Of a DNA stretch of 64,000 nt, positions 61,701 to 64,000 are shown one piece after another. The stretch is taken from contig NZ_CP007142.1 of NCBI RefSeq assembly GCF_000940805.1, positions 6,411,960 through 6,475,959 of the forward strand, read 5' to 3'. Position 1 is the first letter of the stretch, and the number at the start of each line of letters is the position of its first letter. The stretch is from Gynuella sunshinyii YC6258 (GTDB lineage Bacteria; Pseudomonadota; Gammaproteobacteria; Pseudomonadales; Natronospirillaceae). A program made the translations under genes and the position numbers. The notes under the pieces were generated by a model. It saw only the letters and a program-made list of their open reading frames with translations, did no database searches and was not told where the DNA came from.

Positions 61701-62966
61701 ATCTACCGGGGTTACAATATCCTGTTCAGCCTCATGGCCGGGGTTGAAATCTGGAATATGTATAAGGTGTTTAGTGAGAAGAAAAAAATTGGAGAGTTTG
61801 TTGTCGGTGTTGGAGGAGGCTTTGCAGCATTAACAGCTATCACAGCACAGATCCACGGAAAACATATTGAGTTTATGTATGGCAAATTTACCCAAGAAGA
61901 ACTCTCACTAGCCCAAAAAGCTTTACGTGGAGATTTAACCGCACGACTGGACAGCCTGCAAACGCAAGTAGCAATCAAAAAATATAATGCTTTTAAATTG
62001 ATGACAATCGCATCCTTTGCGGCAAACATTTTTGGTGTTTACTCCGGCACAACCGATACCTACAAAGCCTGGCGCAGGAACGATATCTGGGGAATGATTG
62101 CCAACAGCATGCTGGCGATCGGCTCTTTAATCGGCTTGCTGGTAGATGTTGCTGTTATTATCACAGCCATTTTTGGGGGCGTATTAATTGTAGAAGCCTC
62201 AGTGGTTGTTGTGCTCAGCATTATAGCGTTCTTGTTGATTATCGGTGGGTTGTCTCTTAGTTGGATATTCACGGATACACCACTGGAGAACTGGCTTGAA
62301 GATACCCCCTTTGGCAAATCCCGTACATCCCTTGATGATCCAAATCACAAAGACTGGCAGCATTGGCCAGCACTAGCTCTGGAAGAACTCGGGGCTATGT
62401 TCAATACCCCTAGAATAAGCTTCTTCGACGACCATTCCATCCCTATGACTAATCGTGATTTCTGGAATACCCGTTTCCAGCTTAGTATACAGACACCTGC
62501 CTGGGCTGACGGTAAAAGCCAAATTGAACATTCTCTCTGGTGGAGACCTGCCGGCCAACAAGCCCCCTGGCAACCACTCAGCATGGATAGCACGCCGCCC
62601 ACGAGCCACCAGCCTCATATTGACTGGTCTGCCTGTGAGTCGTCACCTCATAAAGACGGCATGGGCAGTTCCATGTACTTTAAATACAAGGCCGTTCATT
62701 CACTGCTACAACAGTCACAAAGCATAGAACTCAAATACAGCCTTCGGTATTTCCCCAAAGGCCAAACCGAGCACTTTAGTAATGCTATCCCAGAACCTCT
62801 GGTACTACCTAAACCAACACGCTCTCAGGCTCCCTTTAAGGCGGAAGACCAGCCCTGGATAGAGCAAACATTCCGTTTGCACGCCCCCAGACCTGTTGAC
62901 CAAATACCCCTGGATAAACCCGGTGAACCTGCCATTCACCTGATCACCGGACAACCCACAGGATAA
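58713..62966 (+). CDS. PAAR-like (DUF4150) T6SS effector with LysM and membrane domain
   Basis: 1417 residues from the ATG at 58713, with AAGGAAG upstream; a TTG at 58707 is less likely. Residues 1-130 match DUF4150, the PAAR-like tip domain: VCLTKVGKPVVPIPYTNIAQSKDADKTASSVKINGNPACTKDSVFAKSMGDE and GQITGEASFIMGSANVFFEG. A LysM motif is at about 380-432 (HRVQEGETLEQIALKYP...LQPDQLLQI). Hydrophobic stretches lie around 1000-1050 and 1090-1190 (IGSLIGLLVDVAVIITAIFGG; VVVLSIIAFLLIIGGLSLSWIF), in a pretoxin/toxin region. Residues NVDKVR are duplicated by an 18-bp tandem repeat at 60819-60854. The tip domain and membrane region suggest a toxin delivered by VgrG that acts on target membranes. Confidence 0.8.
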   Translation: MSDNILINNRSAVHKDSKGILTTVDVCLTKVGKPVVPIPYTNIAQSKDADKTASSVKINGNPACTKDSVFAKSMGDEAGTRKGIRSGQITGEASFIMGSANVFFEGVAATRAMDLMVSNKQNTPPAPLMQSLGMAPQASSAVAPETIATREGPNHNMVVFNGPVNEDLETRKLAYTGSVCHLQTPQGPIIAANAPGTYYGMVWLEDILTDESPLALNVQETNPWVHKTGQTILVPLGTSSNVPKDESITNADTQLILLQPQRYLSLNTHQAESALLLEGWLYVYVNGYLWRELQVMPNGTLREVDLQTWQGTDGESLNSIDDNGISHQQRLGTGSNQHLLELPKSLLGETCEVHVAYSEVQWSWQRIVTLGGMNPEDPRLQHRVQEGETLEQIALKYPAVKDWQSLADLNGISDPDSLQPDQLLQIRPQDEIPEDAATLRQKRMGEAVNLEQAMYQQGYVLKLKDPVGLALGHNANHLEYRQRIDQIISGLREGTTADPLVNPEANGVCLDPKNNRADKYTLGYTINNLFNRAPLQLDEKNIELDDDTKTALEQLKEAGSKKLDQEYFTQYFQLDTLKQLARHVLKSKQDLTEVFDDEEAGNLIEALMDYGYLPVDNLYKLPKRFLALAFTLKGHPANQFQGLLPDEKFLDELARQDPGEDLILRLFGAHPDADPHKLCNLLFPKSTGEGVDDWESMEVPFFNVDKVRNVDKVRQAEAAAQRRADPTDNDSFGNSKSLVSFWFALYNQFISLPDLKAEDIKSGLKGRLSAQGNYLKRVLQAIQSATNIFIEVDVKLEEYLQGIFPDNAIPVDLLLRKKLAKQEYQKLLDALDGEGDLVITPLKNGEMASVPAGSALKRKPLNQLIHNIMTQDMNDPRFVMDTSGTITVVAFRKQRTLDINLRRDVIYFEELPKTTETLKVYIKNRISRLVREHGLTDRQYNFLVSKRIDIKLRAKMAEVLTTRLDHYKAIMNMDVDQIAKAHVAQEYKLGNAKAVVIYRGYNILFSLMAGVEIWNMYKVFSEKKKIGEFVVGVGGGFAALTAITAQIHGKHIEFMYGKFTQEELSLAQKALRGDLTARLDSLQTQVAIKKYNAFKLMTIASFAANIFGVYSGTTDTYKAWRRNDIWGMIANSMLAIGSLIGLLVDVAVIITAIFGGVLIVEASVVVVLSIIAFLLIIGGLSLSWIFTDTPLENWLEDTPFGKSRTSLDDPNHKDWQHWPALALEELGAMFNTPRISFFDDHSIPMTNRDFWNTRFQLSIQTPAWADGKSQIEHSLWWRPAGQQAPWQPLSMDSTPPTSHQPHIDWSACESSPHKDGMGSSMYFKYKAVHSLLQQSQSIELKYSLRYFPKGQTEHFSNAIPEPLVLPKPTRSQAPFKAEDQPWIEQTFRLHAPRPVDQIPLDKPGEPAIHLITGQPTG

Positions 62967-62971
62967 ACATC

Positions 62972-63772
62972 ATGCACACTTATATCCCTGATGAAAAAGA
63001 CTGCATCACCATCACTCCCGGATTGGAAACAGCGCCGGCAGACAGTGATTTTGATACCTATAAACTAAAAAAAGACCCTATAGGTGCAATACCCACTGAA
63101 CATCTTGCCATTCCTTGTGATGGTTACCATCTGGGGTATTTCAGTACTGCTGGCTCAAAACTAAAGCTGGGCGGTGTAGATACAGGGTTGTTTTTCTTGG
63201 CATTAGGTGTATTGATAACACTGTTAATCAACGGATTAGCAGAAGGTGAATCAGGTTTTTTTCCATGGCTCAACAATGACTATGGTTGGGCAATATGGTG
63301 TTTTTGGATTGCTGGATTTTTCTTCCTTTTCTCAGGCCTCTGGGTCCGCCAACTGGCCAAAAAAGACGGCTTCAGCTACATCATTTTCAGCCGCGAATAT
63401 GGCACAGTGACCTTTCCCAAAGTGGCCACCGATGAATCCCTGACCGTGCCCTTTAAAGATGTTGAACTCTCTGCCTTCAGAACCATTCATACCATGGGCA
63501 CTCATCAATGGCACACCATTATCCGCACAAACACCTGCCGTCCTGGACAACGCCCTCGTAAAGAGGGCATCAGCATGCATGGTATGAATAAAGAGGACTT
63601 CCAAAAAGAATGGAACATGATTGCCCGGTTCATGGATAAACAACAATCCATTCCCCCATGCTTGCACCTGATCATCAGCAATAACCAAAAAACAGGGGAA
63701 GATATTTGGTACAAACCCATGCCCAAAGAACGTATTTTTAATCCACCTTTGTGTCCACCGGGTGCCCCTTGA
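62972..63772 (+). CDS. membrane protein after the effector, candidate immunity
   Basis: 266 residues. Two close hydrophobic helices (GLFFLALGVLITLLINGLAEG and WAIWCFWIAGFFFLFSGLWV), a polar N-terminal arm, and a soluble C-terminal domain (FSYIIFSREYGTVTFPKVATDESLTVPFKDVELSAF). It starts 5 bp after the effector stop. The topology (two central helices, cytosolic strands) resembles the candidate immunity protein at 10692-11141. A PH-like pattern (FSREYGTVTFPK, VPFKDVELSAF) is seen. Neutralising the toxin in the inner membrane is a reasonable guess. Confidence 0.6.
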   Translation: MHTYIPDEKDCITITPGLETAPADSDFDTYKLKKDPIGAIPTEHLAIPCDGYHLGYFSTAGSKLKLGGVDTGLFFLALGVLITLLINGLAEGESGFFPWLNNDYGWAIWCFWIAGFFFLFSGLWVRQLAKKDGFSYIIFSREYGTVTFPKVATDESLTVPFKDVELSAFRTIHTMGTHQWHTIIRTNTCRPGQRPRKEGISMHGMNKEDFQKEWNMIARFMDKQQSIPPCLHLIISNNQKTGEDIWYKPMPKERIFNPPLCPPGAP

Positions 63773-63790
63773 CCTTCCCCATCCCTGTTG

Positions 63791-63900
63791 CCCTTGGCGG
63801 GATGACTGCTGAGAGTCTCCAAAACAGGACGTTTTGGAGAGTTTGGATGAGGCAGGACCGAACCCAAACGGCTCTCAACCCGCAGTCATCCTGCCAAGGG
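63791..63900. repeat. large inverted repeat with internal hairpins
   Basis: CCCTTGGCGGGATGACTGC (63791-63809) pairs with GCAGTCATCCTGCCAAGGG (63882-63900) except for one base. Inside, TCTCCAAAAC (63816-63825) pairs with GTTTTGGAGA (63831-63840), and GTTTGG (63841-63846) with CCAAAC (63864-63869). GAGAG and CTCTC extend the outer stem. The result is a three-way junction of about 110 nt just after the effector operon. It could be a structured RNA, a terminator or a mobile repeat. Confidence 0.7.
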
Positions 63901-63901
63901 T

Positions 63902-63917
63902 GTTCGCGCCAGCGAAC
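63902..63917. terminator. small hairpin next to the inverted repeat
   Basis: GTTCGC-GCCA-GCGAAC is a perfect 6-bp stem with a 4-nt loop right after the large inverted repeat. A second pairing, GTGCCC (63941-63946) with GGGCAC (63964-63969), encloses T-runs further on. Either may end transcription of the effector operon. Confidence 0.4.
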
Positions 63918-64000
63918 AGGCGAAGCCCAACAGAGCTGGGGTGCCCTTTTTATTTCACTTTTTGGGCACACAAAAAGGGAAGGCCCGCCCGGCCAGAGGG

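Overview
The window looks like a gammaproteobacterial chromosome of moderate G+C. Orphan type VI secretion (T6SS) effector modules, a TRAP transporter, GNAT and NUDIX accessory genes and a polysaccharide-use operon would fit a marine or rhizosphere member of the Oceanospirillales or a relative. Nothing here fixes the genus. No rRNA, tRNA, CRISPR array or prophage was seen.

Layout. (1) 1-13 kb, plus strand: an orphan vgrG, a LysM protein, a very large putative T6SS toxin flanked by two near-duplicate leucine-rich-repeat lipoproteins, then small membrane proteins that look like immunity proteins. vgrG and the toxin are each split by what looks like a one-base deletion. The tail is decaying: a 141-bp miniature inverted-repeat element sits inside a broken membrane-protein gene, and a vgrG scrap lies downstream. 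(2) 13-16.5 kb: a GNAT and a NUDIX gene (minus), then a compact plus-strand operon for a lactate/malate-dehydrogenase-fold enzyme, a YgeA-type amino-acid racemase and a GNAT. (3) 16.6-28 kb, minus strand: nine genes for exported proteins, bounded by two divergent subtilisin-like proteases and including a Hint (hedgehog/intein) protein, a protein resembling vitellogenin/large lipid-transfer proteins, and several exported proteins of no recognised family. I consider this the best candidate for an undescribed system. (4) 28-32.3 kb: AT-rich DNA, the 3' scrap of a third protease copy, then an intact IS630-type element, a broken IS110/IS1111-type element and a broken IS5-type element.

(5) 32.4-36.2 kb, minus: an EamA transporter, a GH46 chitosanase and an exported M19-like dipeptidase. 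(6) 36.4-48.8 kb: an eight-gene minus-strand operon (solute-binding protein, two permeases, heparinase-II/III-like lyase, two ATPases, DUF2264 protein, LacI regulator) divergent from a GH88 unsaturated uronyl hydrolase. The shared 222-bp intergenic region carries repeated palindromes. Together they form a pathway that imports and degrades lyase-generated acidic oligosaccharides. (7) 48.8-51.4 kb: DUF1801, an NAD(P)-binding epimerase-like protein and a divergent LysR regulator. (8) A 263-bp MITE whose ends match the IS5-type element, then a complete TRAP transporter (51.8-54.9 kb). (9) 55.1-63.8 kb, plus: a second T6SS cargo module (DUF3540, a helical protein, DUF2169, a ketosynthase-like protein, a 1418-residue PAAR-like/LysM/membrane toxin, a membrane protein), with a second copy of the 141-bp MITE inside it and an elaborate inverted repeat after it.

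Most minus- or plus-strand ORFs opposite the large GC-rich genes are shadows and are left out. Functions are inferred from motifs read by eye; no database search was run.
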